Origin: Limnohabitans curvus
GTDB lineage: Bacteria > Pseudomonadota > Gammaproteobacteria > Burkholderiales > Burkholderiaceae_C
Length of the DNA stretch: 64,000 nucleotides
Direction of reading: 5' to 3'
NCBI RefSeq assembly: GCF_003063475.1
Contig: NZ_NESP01000001.1
Location: forward strand, 682,001 to 746,000
This document shows, in pieces, positions 33,963 to 42,315 of this stretch. Every line of letters begins with the position of its first letter. The first letter of the stretch is position 1. Made by a program: the position numbers and the translations under genes. A model generated the notes under the pieces. The model ran no database searches. It was not told the origin of the DNA and was given only the letters and a program-made list of their open reading frames with translations.

Positions 33963-34484
33963 ATGTCCAACGCGCGTATTCCAGCCATTACCCCTGGCAC
34001 ACGCCCTGCCTTGGCAGCGCTGGAAGCCAAAATCATCGCCAAACGCGGACGCATCACCCCGCTCTACCAACACTTGCTCAACAGCCCTGTGATGGCCGAA
34101 GGTTGGGAGGAGTTTTTAAGCGCCGTCCGACAACGCAACAGCTTGCCGGCAGACTTGCGGGAGCTGATTATTTTGCGCGTGGCTGTCTTAAACCGTGCGC
34201 CGTATGAGTTTGATGCGCACATTGAGCACGCACTGAAAGCGGGTTTGCCACACACCAAAATTGAGGCGGTCAAAGAACTCAAAGTTGCGACGCTTTTTAG
34301 CGAAGAAGAACAAGTGGTGCTTGCGCTCACCGACACCATGACGCGCGACATTGAAGTCCCTGACGAATTGTTCGCCCGCGTGTCGACCTACTTTGAAGGC
34401 CAACGGTTGCTGGATCTGTGCATCACGATTGGCGCCTACAACATGGTGTCGCGCGTTTTGGTGGCACTGCACATTGGACACTGA
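33963..34484 (+). CDS. Carboxymuconolactone decarboxylase-family protein (AhpD-like fold), copy 1
   Basis: A 173-residue all-helical protein of the CMD/AhpD superfamily, which includes decarboxylases and alkylhydroperoxidase-like enzymes. The core is LPADLRELIILRVAVLNRAPYEFDAHIEHALKAG; Cys is absent from the AhpD CxxC position, so peroxidase chemistry is unlikely. The ATG at 33963 starts 10 bases after the Bug gene and the stop lies one base before the next gene. A role in ring-fission product metabolism is inferred from context. Confidence 0.87.
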   Translation: MSNARIPAITPGTRPALAALEAKIIAKRGRITPLYQHLLNSPVMAEGWEEFLSAVRQRNSLPADLRELIILRVAVLNRAPYEFDAHIEHALKAGLPHTKIEAVKELKVATLFSEEEQVVLALTDTMTRDIEVPDELFARVSTYFEGQRLLDLCITIGAYNMVSRVLVALHIGH

Positions 34485-34485
34485 C

Positions 34486-35109
34486 ATGCACACACACACC
34501 TGCAACGCCCTTCTTTTGAAATGTGCAGCAGCCTGCCCGCCAGATGCAGCGATGCGTTGGCACGCATCAGCCACTTGGCCAGCACAGCTTCAGACATCGT
34601 TGGATAGCGCCTTCACACCACACGCTGAAAACGGGTTGCCCATGCTGCATGTCTATGTGCGGTTTTCGGAAGCAGCAGACATGAGTCACGCAGGCTGTGT
34701 CGCGCTCGAAAAAGCATGGCAAGCACAGACGGGCCATGCCGCCCAAATTTCGCGTCTGCAAGAGGTCATGCATCTCGAAGCGCCCCACACGCCATCGGCC
34801 TTGGACGCCCATTACGTGGTCGAAACAGACCCAGAGGCGGGTTGGGAAGATGAAATCTTCAAGTGGTACGACCAAGAGCACCTCCCAGGCCTGGCACGCG
34901 TGCCCGGTTGTCTGGTCGCACGCCGTTATCTCAACCTTGATCACAGCCCGCGTTCATTCGCCTGTTATGACCTATTGAACCCGGCAGTGCTGACTTCTGC
35001 GCCCTGGCTGGCCGTGCGCGGCACCGCCTGGAGCGACATCTGTCGCCCACATTTCACCAACACCCTGCGAACCCTGTTTGAAAACAAAGAGCCAACCCAC
35101 CATGACTGA
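34486..35109 (+). CDS. Uncharacterised protein, EthD-like C-terminal half
   Basis: A 207-residue protein I cannot assign. The C-terminal half contains DEIFKWYDQEHLPGLARVPGCLVARRYL, reminiscent of the dimeric alpha/beta-barrel EthD family (W-Y...H-L-P-G...V-P-G...A-R-R-Y). The N-terminal half (res 1-90) has several Cys and His (HTHTCNALLLKCAAACPPDAAMRWHA) and may be a second copy of the same fold. It starts directly after CMD copy 1 and overlaps the start of CMD copy 2 by 8 bases, so it is tied to both. A longer frame upstream is out of phase with the real CMD gene and is rejected. Confidence 0.75.
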   Translation: MHTHTCNALLLKCAAACPPDAAMRWHASATWPAQLQTSLDSAFTPHAENGLPMLHVYVRFSEAADMSHAGCVALEKAWQAQTGHAAQISRLQEVMHLEAPHTPSALDAHYVVETDPEAGWEDEIFKWYDQEHLPGLARVPGCLVARRYLNLDHSPRSFACYDLLNPAVLTSAPWLAVRGTAWSDICRPHFTNTLRTLFENKEPTHHD

Positions 35110-35692
35110 ACGATTTAGCCAAGTCCGCTACGAAGATCTCGCGCCCGAAGTTCGCCCTTTGGCAGACGACATTCTCAAAGTATCCAGTGCAGCCTTAGGT
35201 GGCCCCTACAACGCGCTGTTGCGAAGCCCTGATATGGCGCGCCGATGTTTTGATTTTTTAGACTATCTGCGTTTCAGAACGTCGGTCAGCAAGCACTTGA
35301 ATGAATTTGCCATCCTCATCCAAGCGCGCATTGCCAATGCGCAGTACGAGTGGTGGGCGCATGACCCCATCGCACAACGCGCGGGCTTGTCGCCCTACAT
35401 CATCGAACAACTTCGCCAATGCAAACGGCCAGAAGGCATGCAAGACGACGAAGCCTTGGTTTACGACTTTTGCATCCAGCTCACCCTGAACCACCGTGTG
35501 CCCGATGCTTTGTGGGCACAAGCCATTGCCCAGATGGGCGAACAGGCGGTGGTGGATTTGACCGTTTTATCAGGCACCTACGTGATGGTGTCGATGCTGC
35601 TCAATGCTACGCAAGTAGGCATTCCTAACGGCGGCGAAGAACCACTTGAAGTTTTATCCCCACTCGATATTCGCCAGCGCTTATTGGCTTAA
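35102..35692 (+). CDS. Carboxymuconolactone decarboxylase-family protein, copy 2
   Basis: A 196-residue helical protein of the CMD superfamily, divergent from copy 1. Its core is YLRFRTSVSKHLNEFAILIQARIANAQYEWWAHDPIAQRAGL, where Glu and His lie at the family catalytic positions, and LTVLSGTYVMVSMLLNAT follows near the end. The ATG at 35102 overlaps the previous stop by 8 bases. The two CMD proteins and the protein between them may form one enzyme complex; this is inference. Confidence 0.86.
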   Translation: MTERFSQVRYEDLAPEVRPLADDILKVSSAALGGPYNALLRSPDMARRCFDFLDYLRFRTSVSKHLNEFAILIQARIANAQYEWWAHDPIAQRAGLSPYIIEQLRQCKRPEGMQDDEALVYDFCIQLTLNHRVPDALWAQAIAQMGEQAVVDLTVLSGTYVMVSMLLNATQVGIPNGGEEPLEVLSPLDIRQRLLA

Positions 35693-35719
35693 ATAGGCTT
35701 CACACATCAGGAGATTTCC

Positions 35720-36679
35720 ATGATTTCACGCCGTCACATCGCCATTGCCGCCAGTTTGTTTTTGGGGGTCACATCCAGCTACGCACAAAGCAACACCGTT
35801 CGTTTGGTCGTCCCCTTTTCAACCGGTGGCCCCACAGACATTGCGGCACGTGTCATTGCTCCGCTGCTGTCCGAGGCCATGGGGAAAACCGTCATCGTGG
35901 ATAACCGAGTGGGCGCGACCGGTGCAATTGGCGCAGAGTTTGTGGCGCGTGCACCAGCAGACGGCAACACCATTTTGTTTGGCACCAGCAGCATCATGGG
36001 GGCCAACCCCGCGTTGATGCCCAAGCTTGCGTATGACCCCGTGCGTGACTTTGCACCCGTCAGTCTGGTGGCCACCATCGAAAACATTTTGGTGGTTCAT
36101 CCGTCCGTCCCCGCCAACAACGTGCAAGAGTTCATTCGCTACGCCAAAGACAATCCAGGCAAATTGTTTTACGGCTCTTCTGGCACAGGCAGCACGTACC
36201 ACTTGGGCTCAGAGATGTTTGCCAGCATGACCAAAACGCAGCTGGGTCACGTGCCTTACAAGGGCCAAGGACCTGCTGCGCAAGACTTGCTCGCTGGGCA
36301 CATTCAACTGATGTTTGACGCTTTCAACTCTGCCGTCCCCAACATCAAGTCTGGACGCGTCAAAGCCTTGGGCATTGCCAGCGCAAAGCGTCACCCTGAG
36401 CTACCTGACCTGCCCACCATCAGTGAGCAAGGTGTGCCGGGCTACGTCACTACCATTTGGCTGGCCTTCTTTGTACCGGCCAAAACGCCCACGTCCGTCG
36501 TGGATAAGTTGAACCAAGATTTACGCACCATCATGCAACGCCAAGATGTGCGCGACCGCTTCAACAAGCTGGGCATGCAAGCTGTCAGCTCGTCCACACA
36601 AGAACTTGATGCTGTATTAAAGCAAGAGCTCGCGCAGTGGACACGTGTGGTACGCGAAGCCAACATCAAACCTGAATAA
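35720..36679 (+). CDS. Bug-family periplasmic solute receptor (cluster copy 2)
   Basis: A 319-residue secreted receptor. AGGAGA is placed well before the ATG at 35720; the signal peptide is MISRRHIAIAASLFLGVTSSYAQ. Motifs are VRLVVPFSTGGPTDIAARVIAPLL, VDNRVGATGAIGAEFVARAPADGNT and HVPYKGQGPAAQDLLAGHIQLMFD. It is followed after 11 bases by another Bug gene. Sequence differences in the pocket segments suggest the two receptors do not bind the same ligand. Confidence 0.92.
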   Translation: MISRRHIAIAASLFLGVTSSYAQSNTVRLVVPFSTGGPTDIAARVIAPLLSEAMGKTVIVDNRVGATGAIGAEFVARAPADGNTILFGTSSIMGANPALMPKLAYDPVRDFAPVSLVATIENILVVHPSVPANNVQEFIRYAKDNPGKLFYGSSGTGSTYHLGSEMFASMTKTQLGHVPYKGQGPAAQDLLAGHIQLMFDAFNSAVPNIKSGRVKALGIASAKRHPELPDLPTISEQGVPGYVTTIWLAFFVPAKTPTSVVDKLNQDLRTIMQRQDVRDRFNKLGMQAVSSSTQELDAVLKQELAQWTRVVREANIKPE

Positions 36680-36690
36680 GAGGAGACACC

Positions 36691-37659
36691 ATGAAAAAGA
36701 TTGCAGCCACTTTATCGCTCATCATGAGCGCCGCATGCGCTTTTGCCGCTGACACCGACTATCCAAACAAAGCTGTTTCCATCGTCGTGGCCTATGCACC
36801 AGGTGGCCAAGGCGATGTGTTCGCGCGCTTGGTCGGTGAAAAGTTGTCAACCGTCTACAAACAACCTGTGGTGGTCGACAACAAACCCGGCGTCTCAGGA
36901 ACCGTGGGCACACGTGTGGCAGCGAAGGCTAAAAACGATGGCTACACCTTGTTGCTCGGACAAACCGGTGAAATCACTGTCAATCGTTTGCTGATCAAAG
37001 ACATGGGCTACGACCCTATGAAAGAGCTGATCCCCGTGGTGTTGATTGGCAATGCCCCTTTGGTGATGCTCGCCCCCGCCGATGCGCCTTACAACACGGT
37101 GAACGAATTCATCCAAATGGCGCGCGCCAAACCAGGTGAATTCAGCTATGGCTCAGTGGGTGCAGGCACACCAGGTCATTTGTCTGCCGTAGCCTTGGGG
37201 CTTGGCGCCAAACTCAACATGGTGCACGTGCCTTACAAAGGCGTTGGACCTTTGCTGTCTGATTTGATGGCTGGGCGCTTGCAAGCCTTCTTCAGCAGCG
37301 CCTCTGCTGCCATGCCGCAAATCAAAGGTGGAAAGCTCAAAGCCTTGGGGGTCACCACTCCACAGCGCATGACGTCATTGCCACAGGTACCTACCATTGC
37401 CGAGGCTGGCTTGCCCGGCTTTAGCTACACCTTGTGGGGCGGTTTGTTTGCGCCCGCAGGCACACCCAGCCATGTGATCGAAAGCCTCAACCGTGAAGTC
37501 AACGCCGTACTGGCGCAGCCCGACATCCGCAGCCGACTCGAAGCAGACAATGTGGCGGTGCCCAAAAATACACCTGCTGAATTTGCAGATTATGTGAAAG
37601 CTGAATCTGTGAAGTTTGAAAAACTCATCAAAGAAGCCAACGTGAAAGTCGATCAGTGA
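36691..37659 (+). CDS. Bug-family periplasmic solute receptor (cluster copy 3)
   Basis: A 322-residue secreted receptor with signal peptide MKKIAATLSLIMSAACAFA, following GAGGAGA. Motifs are VSIVVAYAPGGQGDVFARLVGEKL, VDNKPGVSGTVGTRVAAKAKNDGYT and HVPYKGVGPLLSDLMAGRLQAFF. It carries APGGQGD where the other copies have PPGGPVD or STGGPTD, in the segment that contacts ligand carboxylates. The dehydrogenase gene begins two bases after its stop. Confidence 0.92.
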   Translation: MKKIAATLSLIMSAACAFAADTDYPNKAVSIVVAYAPGGQGDVFARLVGEKLSTVYKQPVVVDNKPGVSGTVGTRVAAKAKNDGYTLLLGQTGEITVNRLLIKDMGYDPMKELIPVVLIGNAPLVMLAPADAPYNTVNEFIQMARAKPGEFSYGSVGAGTPGHLSAVALGLGAKLNMVHVPYKGVGPLLSDLMAGRLQAFFSSASAAMPQIKGGKLKALGVTTPQRMTSLPQVPTIAEAGLPGFSYTLWGGLFAPAGTPSHVIESLNREVNAVLAQPDIRSRLEADNVAVPKNTPAEFADYVKAESVKFEKLIKEANVKVDQ

Positions 37660-37660
37660 T

Positions 37661-38722
37661 ATGAAAATTGTTGTTTTACCCGGTGATGGCATTGGCCCTG
37701 AAACCATGGCCGTCACGGTGGAGGTTCTGCAAGCTGCTTCAGTTCGATTTGGTTTAGATTTGGAATTGATCCACGACATTGCCGGCCATGAAAGTTTAAA
37801 AAAGCATGGCGCAACGGTCACCCCGGCGCTGCTTGAAAAAGTTAAAGAGGCTGACGGACTCATGCTCGGTCCGATGTCAACGTATGACTTCAAGGACGAA
37901 GCCAAGGGAGAAATCAACCCCTCCAAGTTTTTCCGAAAAAGCCTAGATCTGTTTGCCAACATTCGTCCCTCACGCACGTACACAGGCGTCAAAACCATCA
38001 CCGGCCCATTTGACTTGGTGGTGGTGCGCGAAAACACCGAGGGGTTTTATGCAGACCGCAATGTCGAGTCAGGCAACAGCGAAATATTGGTCACGCCCGA
38101 TGTCGCCATTTCTCTGCGACGCATCACGCGCGAGTGCTGCGAACGCATTGCACGAAGCGCATTTGAACTGGCCATGCAGCGTCGCAAACATCTGAGCTTG
38201 GTGCACAAACACAATGTGCTCAAAATCACCGATGGCATTTTCTTAGATGCCTGCCACCGCGTGGCCGCGGAGTTTCCAGAAGTCACCGTTGATGATTTCA
38301 TCGTCGACGCCATGATGGCGCACGTGGTACGCGCACCCGAACGATTTGACGTGATCGTGACCACCAATATGTTTGGCGACATCTTGTCAGACCTCACCGC
38401 AGAACTCTCTGGCAGCTTGGGCCTTGGAGGCTCACTGAACGCGGGGGCACACAATGCGATGGGGCAAGCCGCACATGGCTCAGCACCAGACATTGCGGGG
38501 CAAGACATTGCCAACCCCTTTTCGCTCATCACGTCTGCGGCGATGCTGTTAGGTTGGCATGCACAACGCAGCGGCAATTTGTCATACCTGCAAGCCTCAC
38601 GTGCGATTGAAGACGCCATCACCGCCTGCATTGCTGCAGGCGAGTCGACACGCGATGTTGGTGGCGCACTGGGTACACAGGCCACTGGAAAAGCCGTGGT
38701 GAAACGCCTGCAACAGACATGA
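37661..38722 (+). CDS. Isocitrate/isopropylmalate dehydrogenase-family enzyme
   Basis: A 353-residue NAD(P)- and metal-dependent beta-decarboxylating dehydrogenase. It opens IVVLPGDGIGPETM, contains LFANIRPSRTY, VVVRENTEGFYADRN, LVHKHNVLKITDGIF and TTNMFGDILSDLTAELSGSLGLGGS, with the metal-binding Asp residues in FGDILSD. It is not leuB by context (no leu genes). Candidates are tartrate/malate-type dehydrogenases of the TtuC group or a homoisocitrate-like enzyme. Position after three Bug receptors suggests it acts on the imported acid. Confidence 0.9.
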   Translation: MKIVVLPGDGIGPETMAVTVEVLQAASVRFGLDLELIHDIAGHESLKKHGATVTPALLEKVKEADGLMLGPMSTYDFKDEAKGEINPSKFFRKSLDLFANIRPSRTYTGVKTITGPFDLVVVRENTEGFYADRNVESGNSEILVTPDVAISLRRITRECCERIARSAFELAMQRRKHLSLVHKHNVLKITDGIFLDACHRVAAEFPEVTVDDFIVDAMMAHVVRAPERFDVIVTTNMFGDILSDLTAELSGSLGLGGSLNAGAHNAMGQAAHGSAPDIAGQDIANPFSLITSAAMLLGWHAQRSGNLSYLQASRAIEDAITACIAAGESTRDVGGALGTQATGKAVVKRLQQT

Positions 38723-39561
38723 TCCTCACAGGCGGCTGTGACACTCATGTGCACGTCATCGGGGAAGCCAAGGCTTACCCGATGGTGGCGGATCGGCACT
38801 ACACACCAGGTCTTGCCGATGTCGCCGATTTACAAGCGCATCTCAAACGTCTAGGTCTGACACGTGCCGTCATCATCCAACCCAGTGTGTATGGCACCGA
38901 CAACCAATGTCTGCTCGACGCACTGTCCGCCATGGTAGGACACGCGCGCGGCGTGGCGGTGCTTGACGCGCCAACCTCGACCACCGCCTTACAGGCACTA
39001 GACGCACAGGGCGTGCGTGGCATTCGTTTGAATTTGGAAAGTGCTGGCGAGCACAACAGCGCCAAGCTACAAGCTGCATTGCAAACATGGGCCCCACGTT
39101 TGGCCGATCTTGGGTGGCATCTGCAGATCTATGCCCCACTGACGGTGACTCTTTCTTGCACCCCCCTCATCGCACGGTTTCCCGTACCTGTCGTCCTCGA
39201 CCACTTTGCGCTTTGGAACGATGCTTCCTGTACATCTCCGGAATCAAAGTGTTTGCTTGACCTGTTGGCTCGGGGAAAAATCTACATCAAACTATCAGCG
39301 AGCTATCGCAGCCCCATGAAGGACGCACAGGCATTGCATGCTGTGAGCCAACGGCTGCTGGCCACCCGCCCCGACCGTTTGCTGTGGGCCAGTGATTGGC
39401 CGCACACCAACCGAGAACCTGGACGCAGTCCACATGAGGTCAGTTGCTACCGAGACATCAAAGCCGAATCGCTGCAGCATGAGCTTTGGCAATGGTTGCC
39501 AACGCCAGAAGCACGACAGCAAGTGCTGATAGACAACCCAAACCAGCTTTACAGATTCTGA
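38719..39561 (+). CDS. Amidohydrolase-family hydrolase, second copy
   Basis: A 280-residue TIM-barrel hydrolase related to the LigI-like protein at 31286. It has TGGCDTHVHVIG (His10, His12), KRLGLTRAVIIQPSVYGTDN, VRGIRLNLES, PVVLDHFALW and LLWASDWPHTN with the catalytic Asp. The match to LigI is weaker: GTDWPHPN becomes ASDWPHTN, so the substrate probably differs, for example another lactone. Its ATG overlaps the dehydrogenase stop (ATGA), so the two are coupled. It is the last gene of the catabolic run. Confidence 0.87.
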   Translation: MILTGGCDTHVHVIGEAKAYPMVADRHYTPGLADVADLQAHLKRLGLTRAVIIQPSVYGTDNQCLLDALSAMVGHARGVAVLDAPTSTTALQALDAQGVRGIRLNLESAGEHNSAKLQAALQTWAPRLADLGWHLQIYAPLTVTLSCTPLIARFPVPVVLDHFALWNDASCTSPESKCLLDLLARGKIYIKLSASYRSPMKDAQALHAVSQRLLATRPDRLLWASDWPHTNREPGRSPHEVSCYRDIKAESLQHELWQWLPTPEARQQVLIDNPNQLYRF

Positions 39562-39630
39562 GGATTGACATAGCGCAATGACAGCGTCGCCACCTAGGTG
39601 TCTAATGCAACATTCACTTAGGAGAAATGT

Positions 39631-39846
39631 ATGACAGCAAACGTTGGCGGCATTGACCGCGTTCTGCGCATCGCCGCAGGCTTGGTATTCATCGCATTGG
39701 CAGCCACAAACGTGGTGGGCATGTGGGGCTATATCGTCGGTGGCATCGTGTTGGCCACAGGTGTGTTCCGCTTTTGCGGCGCTTACACCTTGCTAGGCAT
39801 CAACACTTGTCCGATCAAACCGGCCGAAGAAGAGCACGCACACTAA
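39631..39846 (+). CDS. DUF2892 membrane protein (YgaP-like membrane domain)
   Basis: A 71-residue protein starting MTANVGGIDRVLRIAAGLVFIALAA, the DUF2892 opening, with two hydrophobic helices and FRFCGAYTLLGINTCPIKP at the end. The family matches the membrane domain that follows rhodanese in YgaP and often accompanies sulfur genes. GGAGAA precedes the ATG. It marks the start of the sulfur-related region; a second DUF2892 gene lies next to soxB. Cys in FCG and NTCP could handle sulfane sulfur, which is inference. Confidence 0.87.
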   Translation: MTANVGGIDRVLRIAAGLVFIALAATNVVGMWGYIVGGIVLATGVFRFCGAYTLLGINTCPIKPAEEEHAH

Positions 39847-39861
39847 ACCGCGCGCCCTTCA

Positions 39862-39897
39862 AAAGCCTCAGTCTGGTTTAGGGGCTGAGGCTTTTTT
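39862..39897. terminator. Terminator overlapping the 3' end of the MFS gene
   Basis: AAAGCCTCAG (39862-39871) and CTGAGGCTTT (39885-39894) form a 10-base stem, followed by a T-run to 39897 on the plus strand. It ends transcription of the DUF2892 gene and doubles as the codons for the last residues (ASAPKPD) of the convergent MFS gene. Confidence 0.85.
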
Positions 39898-41043
39898 ACG
39901 CGCCAACCACAACAAGCCCGCACCGGTCGTGAGAACCGGCACCAACGACCCCCAGTTCAGCCAAGCCCAACCCTGCGTGGTCACCAACGCACCTGAGGCA
40001 AACGAGGTAAACGCCATGGTGGCAAACACGCAAAAGTTAATAGCGGCTTGCGCGCGGTTTTTCTCTTGCGGCGTGTAGGCCTGCATCGACAGTGTGGTGC
40101 TGCCCGTGAACAAGAAATTCCAGCCCACCCCCAACAAAAACAAAGCTAGCAAAAATTGGTGCACATCTACGCCAGACAAGGCAATGGCAATGCAAGCGAT
40201 GTTCAACAGCACGCCCACGCCCATGATGGACAACACACCAAAACGTTTGATCAAGTGCCCCGTCACAAAACCCGGCGCAAACATGCCAATCACGTGCCAC
40301 TGCAGCACCCAGGCCGTGTCTTCAAACGGGAAACCACACACCTGCATGGCCAGCGGTGTGGCCGCCATCAGCAAGTTCATCACGCCATAGCCCAGCGCTG
40401 CAGCCATCGTCGCCACCACAAACACCGGTTGTCGCATGATGTCCCTCAACGGACGACCACCTGTGCCATCTGACTTGGCGATGGGTGCAGGCGGAAAGTG
40501 GATGAAACTCATCACCGCCATCGACACCACAGCCACCAACATCAACGCCACATACGCACCGGCGAACGGCATGCCAAACAAGCTCTTGGTTTGAATGGCC
40601 AAGTTCGGACCAATCACAGCGCCGATCAAACCACCCGCCATCACCAAAGACACCGCCTTTTCGCGGTAGTCAGGCTTGCACAACTCAGCAGCGGCAAAAC
40701 GGTACAACTGACCATTCGCGCTGTAGTAGCCTGCCACCACCGTGGCCGTGACCAACAACCAAAATGATTGCGAGAGCACGGCGAACGCGCCCAAAGCGGC
40801 TGACAGCAAAGCCACCAACAGCCCCAACTGAAACGACCCCTTGCGGCCAAAGCGTTGCTGTGACTTGGCAACCAAGCCCGTGCTGAGAGCCCCACCGACC
40901 ACATAGCCCATCACAGGCAAGGTGGCCATCCATGATTCAGGCGCCAAACTCAACCCCACCAAACCATTGATGGCAATGAAAGTGACGTTGTTGGTCAGGA
41001 ACAAACCCTGCGCGATGGACAGTAAAACGAGATGACGGTTCAT
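39868..41043 (-). CDS. Major facilitator superfamily transporter
   Basis: A 391-residue inner-membrane protein with about 12 hydrophobic helices and a basic loop after helix 2 (VAKSQQRFGRKGSFQLG), the place of the MFS signature. MNRHLVLLSIAQGLFLTNNVTFIAINGLVGLSLAP opens the protein. Substrate is unknown. It is followed upstream, on the same strand and 13 bases away, by the UbiA-family gene, so it is probably the last gene of a minus-strand operon that starts at the ArsR gene. Its 3' end doubles as a terminator stem. Confidence 0.87.
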   Translation of the reverse strand: MNRHLVLLSIAQGLFLTNNVTFIAINGLVGLSLAPESWMATLPVMGYVVGGALSTGLVAKSQQRFGRKGSFQLGLLVALLSAALGAFAVLSQSFWLLVTATVVAGYYSANGQLYRFAAAELCKPDYREKAVSLVMAGGLIGAVIGPNLAIQTKSLFGMPFAGAYVALMLVAVVSMAVMSFIHFPPAPIAKSDGTGGRPLRDIMRQPVFVVATMAAALGYGVMNLLMAATPLAMQVCGFPFEDTAWVLQWHVIGMFAPGFVTGHLIKRFGVLSIMGVGVLLNIACIAIALSGVDVHQFLLALFLLGVGWNFLFTGSTTLSMQAYTPQEKNRAQAAINFCVFATMAFTSFASGALVTTQGWAWLNWGSLVPVLTTGAGLLWLARKKASAPKPD

Positions 41044-41056
41044 AACAACCTAAAAA

Positions 41057-41956
41057 TTAAAGAAAGAGCAAACCTGCCGACATGGCCAAACCATGTAACA
41101 CCGCTGCAGCGATGGTCAACACAATGGCAGGAGTCAAACGCGCAACTTGCTTGGCATTTTTCAGAAGCAGCACAAACGCGACCAACGACAGCGGCAGCGA
41201 CACCAAACCCCACAACGCGGGCTCTGGATGAATGAACAACCACGCATGAGCCAACACAACGAGCGCTAAATAAATCCACGCCGCCAAGGTCGGCCCCACG
41301 CGAACCACCAAGGTACGTTTGCCAACCTGCGCATCGGCATACGCATCTGGAAAACCATTGATCACCAAGATGTTACCCACCAACAAAGCAAAGCTCACAG
41401 CCATCGCCAGAGACATAACAAAGAATTGGCCGCGTTGCACATAGTCAGCGCCCACCACCACCAAACCCCAGGTCAGTGCAACTGTCAGCTCGCCTAAACC
41501 GCGCTTCATCAACGCCAATGGCGGCGCTGAATAACCCCAACCCAGCAGCAACCCCACCAAACCCAAGAGCAACAAACCACCCCCCGTCTGCACAGACAAC
41601 AGCACACCACAAGGGATCAAAAACAAAATAAGTGCCTTGGCCAAATCATGCGTGTCTTCCACGCTGACATGGCCGTTTTGAATGAGCCGTGCGCCACCTG
41701 TGAACGGAAACAAGCCTTGCGTGTTGGCATCGTCTGCACCGTTGAGCGCATCGTGGTAATCGTTCAACACATTGGCCGCTGCGTGCATCAACACGGCCAA
41801 CAGCAAAGTTGCAAGCGCTGTCCAACCGTTGGGGCGATGACCACTGGCTACCGCCACAGAGGTGCCCAATAAACAGGCCACAGCAGTGATGGCCAAGAAC
41901 CCAGGACGTGTCATCTGTACCAGCGTTCGCCAAGAAGGCGGCTTCATATCGGTCAT
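41057..41956 (-). CDS. UbiA-superfamily prenyltransferase (MenA-like)
   Basis: A 299-residue polytopic inner-membrane prenyltransferase. The Asp-rich site is NVLNDYHDALNGADDANTQGLFPFTGGARLIQNGH, and the second Mg-binding site is in VINGFPDAYADAQVGKRTLVVRVG, both in the MenA manner. MenA attaches a polyprenyl chain to dihydroxynaphthoate, but no other men genes are seen, so the acceptor may be something else. The ATG at 41956 overlaps the stop of the CMD gene (ATGA). Confidence 0.87.
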   Translation of the reverse strand: MTDMKPPSWRTLVQMTRPGFLAITAVACLLGTSVAVASGHRPNGWTALATLLLAVLMHAAANVLNDYHDALNGADDANTQGLFPFTGGARLIQNGHVSVEDTHDLAKALILFLIPCGVLLSVQTGGGLLLLGLVGLLLGWGYSAPPLALMKRGLGELTVALTWGLVVVGADYVQRGQFFVMSLAMAVSFALLVGNILVINGFPDAYADAQVGKRTLVVRVGPTLAAWIYLALVVLAHAWLFIHPEPALWGLVSLPLSLVAFVLLLKNAKQVARLTPAIVLTIAAAVLHGLAMSAGLLFL

Positions 41957-42297
41957 GGCGCCATCGTTTCCCAAGCCTTCAATGCCTCAGAGGCATACAT
42001 CAGCGCAGGACCGCCGCCCATGTAAACGCACACGGCCAAGGTTTCTTCCAACTCTTCGCGTGTACACCCCACACGATGCAAGGCTTTTACATGAAAACCG
42101 ATGCAGCCCGAACAGTGCTGCGTGATGCCAATAGCCAACGCCATCAGCTCTTTGTGCTTTTCGCTGACGGCACCGGTTGTCATGGCCGCTTTGGCCAATT
42201 GACCAAAACCTTGCATAGCTTCGGGTTGTGCTTTGCGTAACTCAGTCATCGATTGGCTGATGTTCTTGATGAGGGTGGGATGGTCAAACGTACTCAT
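41953..42297 (-). CDS. Carboxymuconolactone decarboxylase-family protein (AhpD-like), short
   Basis: A 114-residue helical protein of the CMD/AhpD family. The core ELMALAIGITQHCSGCIGFHVKALHRVGCTREELEE carries a CxxC pair (CSGC) and a following His, the redox-active pattern of AhpD-like peroxidase proteins, unlike the two longer CMD proteins in the catabolic cluster. It starts 18 bases after the rhodanese gene and its stop overlaps the prenyltransferase start. A thiol-redox role linked to sulfur stress is plausible. Confidence 0.9.
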   Translation of the reverse strand: MSTFDHPTLIKNISQSMTELRKAQPEAMQGFGQLAKAAMTTGAVSEKHKELMALAIGITQHCSGCIGFHVKALHRVGCTREELEETLAVCVYMGGGPALMYASEALKAWETMAP

Positions 42298-42315
42298 GGT
42301 GAACTCTCGTTGCGT

